A stretch of DNA of 49,077 nt from an uncultured Clostridia bacterium (GTDB lineage Bacteria; Bacillota; Clostridia; Oscillospirales; Acutalibacteraceae): the NCBI GenBank assembly GCA_947595635.1, contig CANQEU010000011.1, positions 1 through 49,077 of the forward strand, given 5' to 3'. Each line of letters starts with the position of its first letter. The first letter of the stretch is position 1. This document shows, one piece after another, positions 1-8,137 of the stretch. The position numbers and the translations under genes are program-made. The notes beneath the pieces are model-generated. The model did no database searches. It saw nothing but the letters and a program-made list of their open reading frames with translations, and had not been told where the DNA came from.

Positions 1-113
1 GCCCCTTTTAGGGGCTAAGCCTGTAATAGCCCCTTTTAGGGGCTGTGCAAGCCACCGGTTTACCGGTGGTATTGACTATATTAGTTTGTTATGCAAGGGG
101 CAAGCCCCTTGCA
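1..113. repeat. Cluster of short GC-rich hairpins
   Basis: Four small inverted repeats follow one another. GCCCC-TTTTA-GGGGC occurs at 1-15 and again, identically, at 29-43. A CCACCGG/CCGGTGG hairpin lies at 52-69 and a TGCAAGGGGC/GCCCCTTGCA hairpin at 92-113. The remainder to 370 shows no convincing gene or RNA. These look like a dispersed repeat family or terminator remnants cut off by the window edge. The function is unknown. Confidence 0.6.
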
Positions 114-381
114 ACCCCAAAGCCTGCTTGAAGATTGCAAGCAAATAAAAGATTTAATCTTCATTTCACATATTTGAGCGCATAATTAATCTTACCTCAC
201 AGGGCAGAGAGCGCAATACAAACACTCCAAGGCAAGCAAAAGCTTGAAAATAAATATTCCTTAAACGAGAATGATGAGGTGCAGGAAAAGCGAAGCTCCT
301 CCTGCAAAAAACAAACACTTAAGCAGCAGCGCCGACTGCGGTTCAAGAAATGCAAAGCAAAAAACATTTTTTTACAGAGTG

Positions 382-415
382 AAAGGAGCTGTTGAACGAC
401 CTCAACAGCTCCTTT
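382..415. terminator. Intrinsic terminator after potD
   Basis: A perfect 14-bp stem (382-395 with 402-415) has a 6-nt loop. It sits 27 nt beyond the potD stop codon, so it most likely ends the pot operon. The T-rich tract is better on the + side (GTTGTGTTTTATTTT) than on the - side, so it may work in both directions. Confidence 0.65.
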
Positions 416-441
416 GTTGTGTTTTATTTTAATAAAATAGT

Positions 442-1509
442 TTACGACTGTACCTTTAAAAACTGATCCTGCATATAGTCGTAAAGCTCAGTCGATATAT
501 CCGAAAACTTATAGCATTTTTCAAGGTATTTCTCGTCGGGATATATTAACTTATTATTTTTGATATCCTCGTCGAGTATGTCAAATGTCGCCTGATTTGG
601 CGTTGAATATCCCAAGTACTCTATATTTGCCTTTGAAACATCAGGCTCAAGCATAAAGTTGATAAATTCCTCGGCAAGAGCCTTGTTTTTGCTGCTCTTT
701 GGTACACACATAGCGTCCATAAAGAAATTTGAGCCCTCTTCAGGAAGAACATAGTCAAGATCCTCGTTATTGCTCATCATAACTGCTATATCGCCTGCGT
801 AATATGGGGCGAGCGCCGCCTGTGCACCCTCCATATCGGAAAATACCTTATCCATAACATAGCTCTTTAAAATCGGCTTTTGCTCCTTTAGGTATTCCGC
901 CGCCGCGTCAATGCCTTCCTTTGTCACCTTGCCGGGGTCATACCCCTTCAGCTTCATTGCTATTGCCATTGCGTCGCGCGAGTTGTCTATCATAAGTATA
1001 TTGCCCTTGTATTTTTCGTCCCATAATGCCGAAAAGCTTTTTGGCTTTTCATCTACCATTGTCTTGTTGTAGCAAAGCGCGACAACTCCCCATGAAAACG
1101 GAACAGAATATTTGCCCTGCGGGTCGTAATCTGTTTTTCTGTATTGCTTCATTATATTTTTTATATTCGGGATATTATCAAAGTCAAGCTGCTCCAACAT
1201 ATCCTCTTTTATAAGCTTGGCTACCATATAATCGGACGGTACTATAACGTCGTAAGAGCTGTTAGAGCCCTTAAGCACGTTATACATCTCTTCGTTGGTG
1301 TCGTATGTGGTGTAATTGACCTTGATTCCCGTTCGCTTTTCAAATTCATCAAGAACGTCCATGGCGCCGTCTTCGCCGCGGGAAATGTAGTCTCCCCAGT
1401 TAAAAACATTTATTTCGCCCCTTGTCGTTTGATTTCCTCCGCAGCCGGAGAAAATTACCGTAACCGCCGTAATAATCGCGGCAAGAAAAATACAAACTGA
1501 TTTTTTCAT
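442..1509 (-). CDS. potD: Spermidine/putrescine-binding lipoprotein PotD
   Basis: This is the extracellular solute-binding protein of a polyamine ABC importer, 355 residues. The N-terminus MKKSVCIFLAA...FSGCGG is a lipoprotein signal with a lipobox ending at Cys23, so the protein should be tethered to the outer face of the membrane. The mature part has the PotD/PotF fold signature: it opens with INVFNWGDYIS, a typical start of bacterial polyamine-binding proteins, and contains DVIVPSDYMV and VPFSWGVVALCYN. An AAAGGGAGC Shine-Dalgarno precedes the ATG. It is the last gene of potABCD, 87 bp after potC. Whether spermidine or putrescine is preferred cannot be read from sequence. Confidence 0.95.
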   Translation of the reverse strand: MKKSVCIFLAAIITAVTVIFSGCGGNQTTRGEINVFNWGDYISRGEDGAMDVLDEFEKRTGIKVNYTTYDTNEEMYNVLKGSNSSYDVIVPSDYMVAKLIKEDMLEQLDFDNIPNIKNIMKQYRKTDYDPQGKYSVPFSWGVVALCYNKTMVDEKPKSFSALWDEKYKGNILMIDNSRDAMAIAMKLKGYDPGKVTKEGIDAAAEYLKEQKPILKSYVMDKVFSDMEGAQAALAPYYAGDIAVMMSNNEDLDYVLPEEGSNFFMDAMCVPKSSKNKALAEEFINFMLEPDVSKANIEYLGYSTPNQATFDILDEDIKNNKLIYPDEKYLEKCYKFSDISTELYDYMQDQFLKVQS

Positions 1510-1596
1510 TTTTTGCTCCCTTTCTATATGTGAAATTTATTTTATAAAAATCGCTGAAAAGCGTTTATAAGCAGGCTGTTTGAATTTTAAAAGGCT

Positions 1597-2403
1597 TCAC
1601 ATCCGCGCTGCTTCGGCACGCTCTGCCTTGCGGTCGCGAATATAGACAAATATCAAAACAGCGAGTGTTATCGCAAACAGAAGCGCCGAAAGCGCGTTTA
1701 TTGTCGGAGATATTCTGCGCCTGAGCATTGTATATATTTCAATCGGCAGCGTCTGAAATCTTGCGCCTCTTGTAAAATACGTTATAACAAAATCATCAAG
1801 AGAATATGTAAACGACATTAAAAATCCTGACAGCACGCCGGGTAGTATTTGCGGTATAACAACCTTGAAAAATGCCGGCAGCGGGTGACAGCCAAGGTCA
1901 AGCGCCGCTTCATATATCGCCGGATCCATTTGTCTGAGCTTTGGTATGACATTCAATATCACATACGGCACGCAAAAGCTTATATGAGCCAAAAGAACTG
2001 TTCCAAAGCCCATTTCAAAGCCGAGCAATGTCCCGACAAAGGAGAACATAAGCATAAACGAAATTCCCGTGACAATTTCGGGGTTGATTATAGGAATGTT
2101 TGAAGCGTTCATAATAAGGCTGCGCTTTATGCCCTTAAAATTGTTTATTCCTATTGCCGCCATTGTGCCGAGTATAGTTGATATAACGGCCGCAAGCAGG
2201 GCGATTATAAGCGTGTTGTAAAGCGAAGTCATAATAGCGCTGTTGTTAAAAAGCTCTAAGTACCATTTAAACGTAAAGCCCTTCCAAATGCTTGTTTTGC
2301 CCTCGTTAAAGGAATACACGATAAGCACCGCGATAGGCAGATACAGAAAAATCATAATAAGAGCGATATAAATTTTTGACGGTATTTTTTTCATCTTTTT
2401 CAT
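1597..2403 (-). CDS. potC: Spermidine/putrescine ABC permease PotC
   Basis: Inner-membrane permease subunit of the polyamine importer, 268 residues with about six hydrophobic segments. The cytoplasmic coupling loop EAALDLGCHPLPAFFKVVIPQILPG matches the EAA motif that docks onto PotA (cut to key residues E-A-A, D-L-G, P-x-I-x-P-G). The TYSLDDFVITYF region is typical of PotC/PotI. The start overlaps the end of potB by four bases (ATGA-type coupling) and has its own AGGAGG inside potB. Length is normal for the family (about 260-280 residues). It is expressed with potA and potB. Confidence 0.95.
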   Translation of the reverse strand: MKKMKKIPSKIYIALIMIFLYLPIAVLIVYSFNEGKTSIWKGFTFKWYLELFNNSAIMTSLYNTLIIALLAAVISTILGTMAAIGINNFKGIKRSLIMNASNIPIINPEIVTGISFMLMFSFVGTLLGFEMGFGTVLLAHISFCVPYVILNVIPKLRQMDPAIYEAALDLGCHPLPAFFKVVIPQILPGVLSGFLMSFTYSLDDFVITYFTRGARFQTLPIEIYTMLRRRISPTINALSALLFAITLAVLIFVYIRDRKAERAEAARM

Positions 2404-3191
2404 ATCGCCGCCTCCTCATCGCCGAAACGGTTCATTATCAAAAGAAAGATGAGGATTATAACCATAAGCGCCAGCGAGAGCGCCGAACCGACGTTTTTAT
2501 CTCTTTGAAAAATATTTTCGATAACATCGCCTATCATCTTGTCGCCTGTTCCGCCGAGATACTGCGCAACAAGGAAGGTGCTTGCCGTAGGAACGAATAC
2601 CATCGTTATTCCCGAAACTATTCCGGGAACGCTCAACGGGAATATAATATGCCTGAAAACATTGAATCTGTTTGCGCCAAGATCCTGAGACGCCTCTATA
2701 ATTCTTTGATCCGTTTTCGTCATAACCGTATATATCGGAATTATCATAAACGGAAGATAGTTATACACCATTCCGAGAATGACCGCTCCCTGATTTCCAA
2801 GCAGAGGAACGTCAAGCCCCAGCAGCTTTACCGCAAGGTCGATAAGACCGTTGTTTTGAAGCAAAAGCACCCAGGCGTATATTCTAAGTATAAAATTCAT
2901 CCACATCGGAAGCATTATGAGCATAACAAGCGCCTTTTGCGCGCTTGCCTTAGCCCTTGACATGATATAGCTCAGCGGGTATGCCAGAACAAGACAAATC
3001 AGCGTTGAAATAAGCGAGATCCACAGCGATTTTAAAAATACGTCTGAGTAATAAAGGCTTTCCGCAAAGGCATTGAGAGTGAAATTCCCCGATGAGTCTG
3101 TAAAAGCATAATAAACTATCATTACAAGCGGAATAAGCGTGAATATAAGCATCCATATCATATACGGATAAAAGGTGGCTTTGGATTTCAT
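2400..3191 (-). CDS. potB: Spermidine/putrescine ABC permease PotB
   Basis: The second membrane subunit of the polyamine importer, 263 residues, with six predicted membrane segments. The EAA loop is [20 protein letters not shown], and the preceding stretch [12 protein letters not shown] is typical of PotB/PotH. It overlaps potA by four bases upstream and potC by four bases downstream, so the three genes are translationally coupled. Length is slightly short but normal for Firmicute PotB. Assignment as PotB rather than PotC rests on gene order (A-B-C-D) and on the EAA loop. Confidence 0.94.
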   Translation of the reverse strand: MKSKATFYPYMIWMLIFTLIPLVMIVYYAFTDSSGNFTLNAFAESLYYSDVFLKSLWISLISTLICLVLAYPLSYIMSRAKASAQKALVMLIMLPMWMNFILRIYAWVLLLQNNGLIDLAVKLLGLDVPLLGNQGAVILGMVYNYLPFMIIPIYTVMTKTDQRIIEASQDLGANRFNVFRHIIFPLSVPGIVSGITMVFVPTASTFLVAQYLGGTGDKMIGDVIENIFQRDKNVGSALSLALMVIILIFLLIMNRFGDEEAAI

Positions 3192-4591
3192 CTTTCAGCC
3201 TCCCTTACAACGCTGAAGCTTGCGTTTTCAAAATTAATTTTCATCTGCACATAGGTTGCTATCTGTTCGTCTATATCGCTGCTTGCAAGCCAGTGATGGT
3301 TGTCCGTTTCAAGGATTATTTCGTTGTGTATTCCCTTGTAAATAACGGATTCAATATATGCCTCAAGATGTCCCGTTTCCTCGCCGCTTATGTAAACATC
3401 CTCCGGCTTTACGGTAATTTCAAGAATCGTACCCTTTTCATAGCATTGTCCCGTAATTTCAATCGTGTTGCTTTCAAGCTGTATTTCCATAGAATTATTT
3501 TCCGCATCGCTTGAAACGACCTCCGCCTCAAAGCGGTTTTCTGTGGACGGAAACAGCTTTTCCATAATGTGAATATCGTAGGGAATTACCCTCATGCCTA
3601 TTTCTTTGCCGACGCTTTGAGCTACAGTGTTGTGTATAAGCCACATACAGCCGCCGCAGTTTACCGTCATTTCGTAGTGAACGCCTTTAAAAATCGTTTC
3701 AACCACTACTCCTCTTAACTGCCCGTACTGAGGCTCAACTACCTCAATATCCTCCGGCCTTATAACAACGTCTACCGGGTGATTTTTGCCGAAGCCCTTG
3801 TCCTCACATTCAAAAACGGTATCCTGAACCTGAACCTTGTAGTCCTCAAGCATAACGCCGTTTAATATGTTTGCCTCACCTATAAAATCGGCGACAAAGG
3901 CGTTTGCCGGCTCGTTGTATATGTCTGTGGGGCTTCCGACCATCTCGATATTTCCGTTGTTCATAACAACAACGGTGTCGCTCATTCTGAGAGCCTCCTC
4001 CTGGTCGTGGGTGACGTAAATAAACGTAGTCTGAAGCTGCTGCTGAAGGTTTTTAAGCTCTATCTGCATATCCTTTCTAAGCTTCAAATCAAGCGCGCCG
4101 AGAGGCTCGTCAAGCAGGAGTATTTTCGGCTCGCACACAAGAGCCCTTGCAATTGCCACCCTCTGCTGCTGTCCGCCGGAAAGCTTTTGAATGGGTCGCT
4201 TTTCATAGCCCTTTAAATCCACGGTGGCAAGCATCTTCATAACCTTTTTGTATATTTCGTCCTTGCTAAGCTTTTTAAGCTTAAGCCCGAAGGCGACGTT
4301 GTCAAATACATTCATATGCGGAAAAAGCGCGTATTTCTGGAAAATTGTATTGACGTTTCTTTTGTGCGGCGGAAGCTTGTTAATGTTTTCGCCCTCAAAC
4401 AGCACGTCTCCGGAATAGCTGTCGAGAAATCCGCCGATTATTCGCAGTGTCGTTGTCTTTCCGCAGCCGCTCGGGCCAAGCAGAGTTACAAACTCCTTAT
4501 CCTTAATGTCGAGATTGATTTTATTTAAAATTACTTCTCCGTCAAATTCAACGTATATATTTCGCAAAGACAGAATTGTATCGTCGCTCAC
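3188..4591 (-). CDS. potA: Polyamine ABC ATPase PotA with extended C-terminus
   Basis: ATPase of the polyamine importer. I place the start at the GTG (protein begins VSDDTILSL), because GGGAGG lies 7 nt upstream; an upstream TTG would include this Shine-Dalgarno in the coding region. Walker A is GPSGCGKTT, the signature [15 protein letters not shown], and Walker B ILLLDEP, all intact. The protein has 467 residues, whereas PotA is usually 350-380. The extra length is C-terminal. After the normal TOBE-like domain ([12 protein letters not shown], then KGVHYEMTV) a second similar unit follows ([12 protein letters not shown], then KGIHNEIIL), so the regulatory beta-domain looks duplicated. First gene of the operon, with a consensus promoter upstream. 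Confidence 0.94.
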   Translation of the reverse strand: MSDDTILSLRNIYVEFDGEVILNKINLDIKDKEFVTLLGPSGCGKTTTLRIIGGFLDSYSGDVLFEGENINKLPPHKRNVNTIFQKYALFPHMNVFDNVAFGLKLKKLSKDEIYKKVMKMLATVDLKGYEKRPIQKLSGGQQQRVAIARALVCEPKILLLDEPLGALDLKLRKDMQIELKNLQQQLQTTFIYVTHDQEEALRMSDTVVVMNNGNIEMVGSPTDIYNEPANAFVADFIGEANILNGVMLEDYKVQVQDTVFECEDKGFGKNHPVDVVIRPEDIEVVEPQYGQLRGVVVETIFKGVHYEMTVNCGGCMWLIHNTVAQSVGKEIGMRVIPYDIHIMEKLFPSTENRFEAEVVSSDAENNSMEIQLESNTIEITGQCYEKGTILEITVKPEDVYISGEETGHLEAYIESVIYKGIHNEIILETDNHHWLASSDIDEQIATYVQMKINFENASFSVVREAER

Positions 4592-4652
4592 AACAGCACC
4601 TCCCAAATAATTGCCGATTTACCTGTATTTATAATTGTAACGTCAATTCTAA

Positions 4653-4681
4653 ATTATATTGTTTTTTCATTTCTTTGTCAA
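4653..4681 (-). promoter_or_regulatory. Promoter of potABCD
   Basis: On the minus strand TTGACA (4676-4681) and TATAAT (4653-4658) are separated by exactly 17 bp, a perfect sigma-A match. The start site would fall near 4646, leaving a leader of about 55 nt before potA. Confidence 0.85.
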
Positions 4682-4802
4682 TGAAATTACGGGGTATTTA
4701 TGCAAGATGAGGGGCTGATTAGAAATTTTAATAAAAATCGGCGCAAAATGACGGGCTTTTCCGCCGTATACAGCACTCTGTATGAAAATATGCGCATAAT
4801 AT

Positions 4803-4831
4803 TTGCATTGCGGTGTTTTTTCTGATATAGT
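4803..4831 (+). promoter_or_regulatory. Promoter of the CorC-like gene
   Basis: TTGCAT (4803-4808) and TATAGT (4826-4831) are 17 bp apart, with a TGA extended -10 directly in front of the -10 box. This gives a leader of about 140 nt. The rest of the 383-bp gap 4592-4974 shows no further gene. The divergent potA promoter lies at its other end. Confidence 0.6.
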
Positions 4832-4974
4832 ATATCTCAAAGATAGAGCCGATTTTAAGAATAATAAGATATGTCAAGACAATTTTATTTTTCGGCTTTT
4901 TAAAGCACGGCAAATTTTTAAATCGGCTTGTTCGGAATTTGCCTTCAGGTTATATTTTTGGAGTGGAATTGATT

Positions 4975-6234
4975 TTGGAAAATATTATTATGGGCGTCTC
5001 CATTTTCGTCTGCGTTCTGCTTTCGGCGTTTTTTTCTTCAATTGAGACCGCCTTTTCAACCGTAAATGCCGTAAGAATGAATCACGAGGCGGAAAACGGC
5101 AGCAGAAGAGCGAAAAATGTTGTTTATGTCACCGAGAGATACGACAAGGCGCTTACAGCAATACTGATAGGAAACAATATTGTAAATATAGGCTGTTCGT
5201 CTATCGCGACGGTGCTGTGTATAAATTTGTTCGGCGACGTCGGGGCGGCGGTAAGCACGGGAGCGATAACGCTTATTGTGCTGACCTTCGGAGAAATAAT
5301 ACCGAAATGCCTTGCAAAGGAGCACGCGGATGCCTTTGCGATGTCAACCGCAAGCATATTAAGGGTGCTTATGACTTTGTTTACGCCGCTTATTTTTCTT
5401 TTTATGAAGATAAAGGAGCTTGCTCTTAATCTTGTAAGAAAGGACGACGGGCGGCCGAGCGTTACCGAGGACGAGCTTAAATATATAATAGACAGCATAG
5501 AAGAGGAAGGCGTTTTGGAGCAGCAGGAGAGAGAGCTTGTTAAATCCGCGCTTGACTTTGACGAAAAGACCGTGCAGGAGGTTTTGACTCCAAGGGTCGA
5601 TATGACGGCAATAGATATTGACGACAGCGCCGATGAGATAAGAAAGACAATAATTGACGAGAGATATTCAAGAATACCGGTTTATAAAGACAGCATAGAC
5701 AATATAGTCGGCATAATCCACACAAGGGATTATCTTGAAGCGCTGTTAAGCAGCGGAGAGGTCGATTTAAAAAGCATTATTCAGCCTGCATACTATGTTT
5801 ATAAAAACAAAAAATTGTCTTATGTCTTTAACGATATGAAGCACAAGCATCAAAATCTCGCGCTTGTAACGGACGACCACGGCGGAATACTCGGAATAGT
5901 TACGACAGAGGACTTGGTAGAGGAGCTTGTAGGCGAGATATGGGACGAGGACGAGGAGATTGAAACGCCGTACAGAAAAATAGGCGAGAACGCCTATGAG
6001 CTTACGGGCGATTGTGACATAGAGGATCTCGCGCGGCTTTTGAATATAAACGAGGATGAATTTGAAAGCGAGAGCGTGTCTGTCGGAGGCTGGATATTTG
6101 AGCGGCTCGGAAAAATACCGGACGAGGGCGAGAGCTTTGAGTTCGAGGGCTATTTGTTTACCATAACCGGTTTAAGCGAGCAGAGGATAACAAGGCTTAC
6201 GATAAAGGGCGTTGAAAAGCCACAGGAAAAATAA
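4975..6234 (+). CDS. CNNM/CorC-type CBS-domain membrane transporter
   Basis: Member of the hemolysin C/CorC/CNNM family of membrane proteins, implicated in Mg2+ (or Co2+) efflux and homeostasis. The order of parts is a DUF21 transmembrane domain with LSAFFSSIETAFSTVN and LIGNNIVNIG, then two CBS motifs (LTPRVDMTAIDIDD; LALVTDDHGGILGIVTTEDL), then a C-terminal CorC_HlyC domain (SVSVGGWIFERLG). The start is uncertain: a TTG at 4975 gives a normal N-terminus of 14 residues before LSAFFS, with GGAG 11 nt upstream. A TTG at 4969, a GTG at 4963, an upstream TTG at 4939 and an ATG at 4990 are alternatives. No toxin role should be read from the old family name. Confidence 0.9.
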   Translation: MENIIMGVSIFVCVLLSAFFSSIETAFSTVNAVRMNHEAENGSRRAKNVVYVTERYDKALTAILIGNNIVNIGCSSIATVLCINLFGDVGAAVSTGAITLIVLTFGEIIPKCLAKEHADAFAMSTASILRVLMTLFTPLIFLFMKIKELALNLVRKDDGRPSVTEDELKYIIDSIEEEGVLEQQERELVKSALDFDEKTVQEVLTPRVDMTAIDIDDSADEIRKTIIDERYSRIPVYKDSIDNIVGIIHTRDYLEALLSSGEVDLKSIIQPAYYVYKNKKLSYVFNDMKHKHQNLALVTDDHGGILGIVTTEDLVEELVGEIWDEDEEIETPYRKIGENAYELTGDCDIEDLARLLNINEDEFESESVSVGGWIFERLGKIPDEGESFEFEGYLFTITGLSEQRITRLTIKGVEKPQEK

Positions 6235-6275
6235 GGCAAGATTTCGTCTGATTTTTAATACAAGTATATTTTGCG

Positions 6276-6310
6276 CCGCCGCAGTAGAAAATAACTGCGG
6301 TGGTGTTTTA
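6276..6310 (+). terminator. Hairpin after the CorC-like gene
   Basis: A 10-bp stem (6276-6285 with 6294-6303, one G-U pair) and an 8-nt loop are followed by TGTTTTATT. The 3' arm overlaps the ribosome-binding region of the next small gene. It could therefore act either as a leaky terminator or as a translational control hairpin. Confidence 0.5.
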
Positions 6311-6312
6311 TT

Positions 6313-6684
6313 ATGAAAATAAAGAAGGACGGAGCGCTTTTCGCCTTTGGCGGAGCGGCTTACGCCATGCTTGAAATAATATGCAGAAGAAAAACGCATT
6401 GGTCGATGTTTATGGCAGGCGGCACATGCTTTTTGACCCTTTTCAAAATTTTTAAAAAATTTGACAAAATGCATCTTCCGGTAAAATGCGTTGTCGGCTC
6501 TGCCGTAATAACGGGCGTTGAGTTTGTTGCCGGGTGCATAGTGAATTTAAAGCTAAAGCTTAACGTGTGGGATTACCGCGATATGAAGCTCAATATAAAA
6601 GGGCAGATATGCCCGTTTTACAGCTTTTTATGGGCGCTTTTAACAGTGCCTATATCCGCAATATGCAAAAAAATAAATAAGTAA
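6313..6684 (+). CDS. Small membrane protein, putative ABC-transporter type IV (CmpB-like)
   Basis: A 123-residue integral membrane protein with about four hydrophobic segments. The C-terminal stretch VWDYRDMKLNIKGQICPFYS followed by a final membrane helix matches the conserved part of the 'putative ABC-transporter type IV' family (PF06541) as I remember it. The role of that family is not settled. It starts 78 bp after the CorC-like gene, with only a weak GGTGG Shine-Dalgarno inside the preceding hairpin. That suggests low or hairpin-dependent translation. Confidence 0.65.
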   Translation: MKIKKDGALFAFGGAAYAMLEIICRRKTHWSMFMAGGTCFLTLFKIFKKFDKMHLPVKCVVGSAVITGVEFVAGCIVNLKLKLNVWDYRDMKLNIKGQICPFYSFLWALLTVPISAICKKINK

Positions 6685-6724
6685 AATAAATTTCGATAAA
6701 ACTACTGCAATATTTTTCTTTTTG

Positions 6725-6733
6725 TGATAAAAT
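6725..6733 (+). promoter_or_regulatory. Probable extended -10 promoter of hisS-aspS
   Basis: TGA directly followed by TAAAAT (6728-6733) forms an extended -10. The -35 region 17 bp upstream (CTGCAA) is poor. No T-box is visible in the 124-bp gap before hisS. Confidence 0.4.
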
Positions 6734-6808
6734 GGAACAGGTTATATATGCAAGAGGATAAACCGAATGCTGACAAAACTTAATTTTTCACAATCGGAGG
6801 AATATAAT

Positions 6809-8116
6809 ATGGCGCTCATAACAAAAAGGGTTTACGGCTCTGAGGATGTTTTGCCCAAGGACAGCTACAAATGGCAGTTTCTTGAAAAGCTTATGAGAGA
6901 AGAGGCAGGAAGCTTCGGCTTTAAAGAGATACGCACGCCTGTGTTCGAGCATACCGAGCTTTTCCAACGCGGAGTAGGCGACACGACCGACATAGTGCAA
7001 AAAGAGATGTATACCTTCAACACTAAGGGAGGCACGTCGATAACCCTGCGGCCGGAGGGTACTGCCGGAGCCGCGAGGGCGCTGCTTGAGCACGCAATAT
7101 ATAACGACGGACTCCCCGTGAAGGCTTACTACTTTGTTTCCTGCTACCGTTACGAAAAGAAGCAGGCAAACCGTTACCGTGAGTTCCACCAGTTTGGGCT
7201 TGAGGCTTACGGAACCGAAAGTCCGGCGGCGGATGCTGAGATGATATGTGCCGCTCAGAGCATTTTCGACAGACTGTATATAGGCGACAGGCTCTCGCTT
7301 GAGCTTAACTCTATAGGCTGTCCCGAATGCCGTGCCGAATATTACAAAGCGCTAAAGGAATATTTTTCACAGCACAAGGGTGATTTGTGCGACACCTGTC
7401 TTTCACGTCTTGAGCGCAATCCTATGAGAATACTCGACTGCAAAAGTCCCGTATGCTCCGAGATAGCTAAGAACGCGCCGATGGTGCTTGATTACATATG
7501 CGACGATTGTCGTGAGCATTTTGAGGGAGTAAAGCGTTTGTTAGATGCGTCGGGCGTGAAATACACGGTAAACCCGAAAATAGTAAGAGGACTTGATTAT
7601 TACACACGCACCGTCTTTGAGTTTGTTGCAAACGGAATAGGCGCGCAGGGGACAGTCTGCGGCGGCGGAAGATACGACGGGCTTATAGAGGAGCTTGGCG
7701 GGCAGCGTATGCCGGCGCTCGGCTTTGCGCTCGGAATGGAACGTCTTATAGCTCTTCTTGATTCTTCCGACGTTCAGCTTCCAATCCCCGATACCTGTGA
7801 GCTTTACATAGCATCAATGGGTGACAAGGCGCAGGAGAAGGCGTTTGAGCTTTTAAAAAGAATAAGAAGCTGCGGCGTTTACGCTGAAACCGACATAGTC
7901 GGCAGGAGCCTTAGGGCGCAGATGAAATACGCCGACAAGATAGGCGCGCAGTTCAGCGTTGTGCTCGGTGACAACGAGATAGAGCGCAGCAGGGCGGAAA
8001 TCAAGAATATGCAGACGGGCGAAAAAAGGGAAATACGCCTTGACAATGGATTTGCCGAGGATTTTTTACAGGTGAAAATCGAAAGCGGCAATAAGAGCGC
8101 TGAGTATTTTAAGTGA
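6809..8116 (+). CDS. hisS: Histidyl-tRNA synthetase
   Basis: Class II aminoacyl-tRNA synthetase that charges tRNA-His. I chose the ATG at 6809 because CGGAGG lies 8 nt upstream and the protein then begins MALITKRVYGSEDVLP; the in-frame ATG 42 nt upstream lacks a good Shine-Dalgarno. Motif 2 is CYRYEKKQANRYREFHQFG, the histidine-specific motif is VRGLDYYTRTVFEF with GGGRYDGLIEELGG, and motif 3 is ALGFALGMERL. A C-terminal anticodon-binding domain follows (IASMGDKAQEKAFEL). The length of 435 residues is normal. A cysteine-rich insertion (CPEC, CDTC, CDDC) in the middle is common in Firmicute HisRS. It is 21 bp upstream of aspS, a common pairing. Confidence 0.97.
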   Translation: MALITKRVYGSEDVLPKDSYKWQFLEKLMREEAGSFGFKEIRTPVFEHTELFQRGVGDTTDIVQKEMYTFNTKGGTSITLRPEGTAGAARALLEHAIYNDGLPVKAYYFVSCYRYEKKQANRYREFHQFGLEAYGTESPAADAEMICAAQSIFDRLYIGDRLSLELNSIGCPECRAEYYKALKEYFSQHKGDLCDTCLSRLERNPMRILDCKSPVCSEIAKNAPMVLDYICDDCREHFEGVKRLLDASGVKYTVNPKIVRGLDYYTRTVFEFVANGIGAQGTVCGGGRYDGLIEELGGQRMPALGFALGMERLIALLDSSDVQLPIPDTCELYIASMGDKAQEKAFELLKRIRSCGVYAETDIVGRSLRAQMKYADKIGAQFSVVLGDNEIERSRAEIKNMQTGEKREIRLDNGFAEDFLQVKIESGNKSAEYFK

Positions 8117-8137
8117 TAAAAAGAGAGGGAAAAAGAA

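Noticed and set aside
1144-1500. Open frame on + inside potD, and many similar frames opposite strong genes
   Set aside because: They run antisense to clear genes, lack Shine-Dalgarno sites and show no family features; they are mirror effects of codon use.
4728-4913. 61-residue frame on - between potA and the CorC-like gene
   Set aside because: It lies across the CorC-like promoter and shows no conserved features or ribosome site.
6685-6808. T-box before hisS
   Set aside because: The gap is too short, and neither the TGGN core nor a leader terminator is present.
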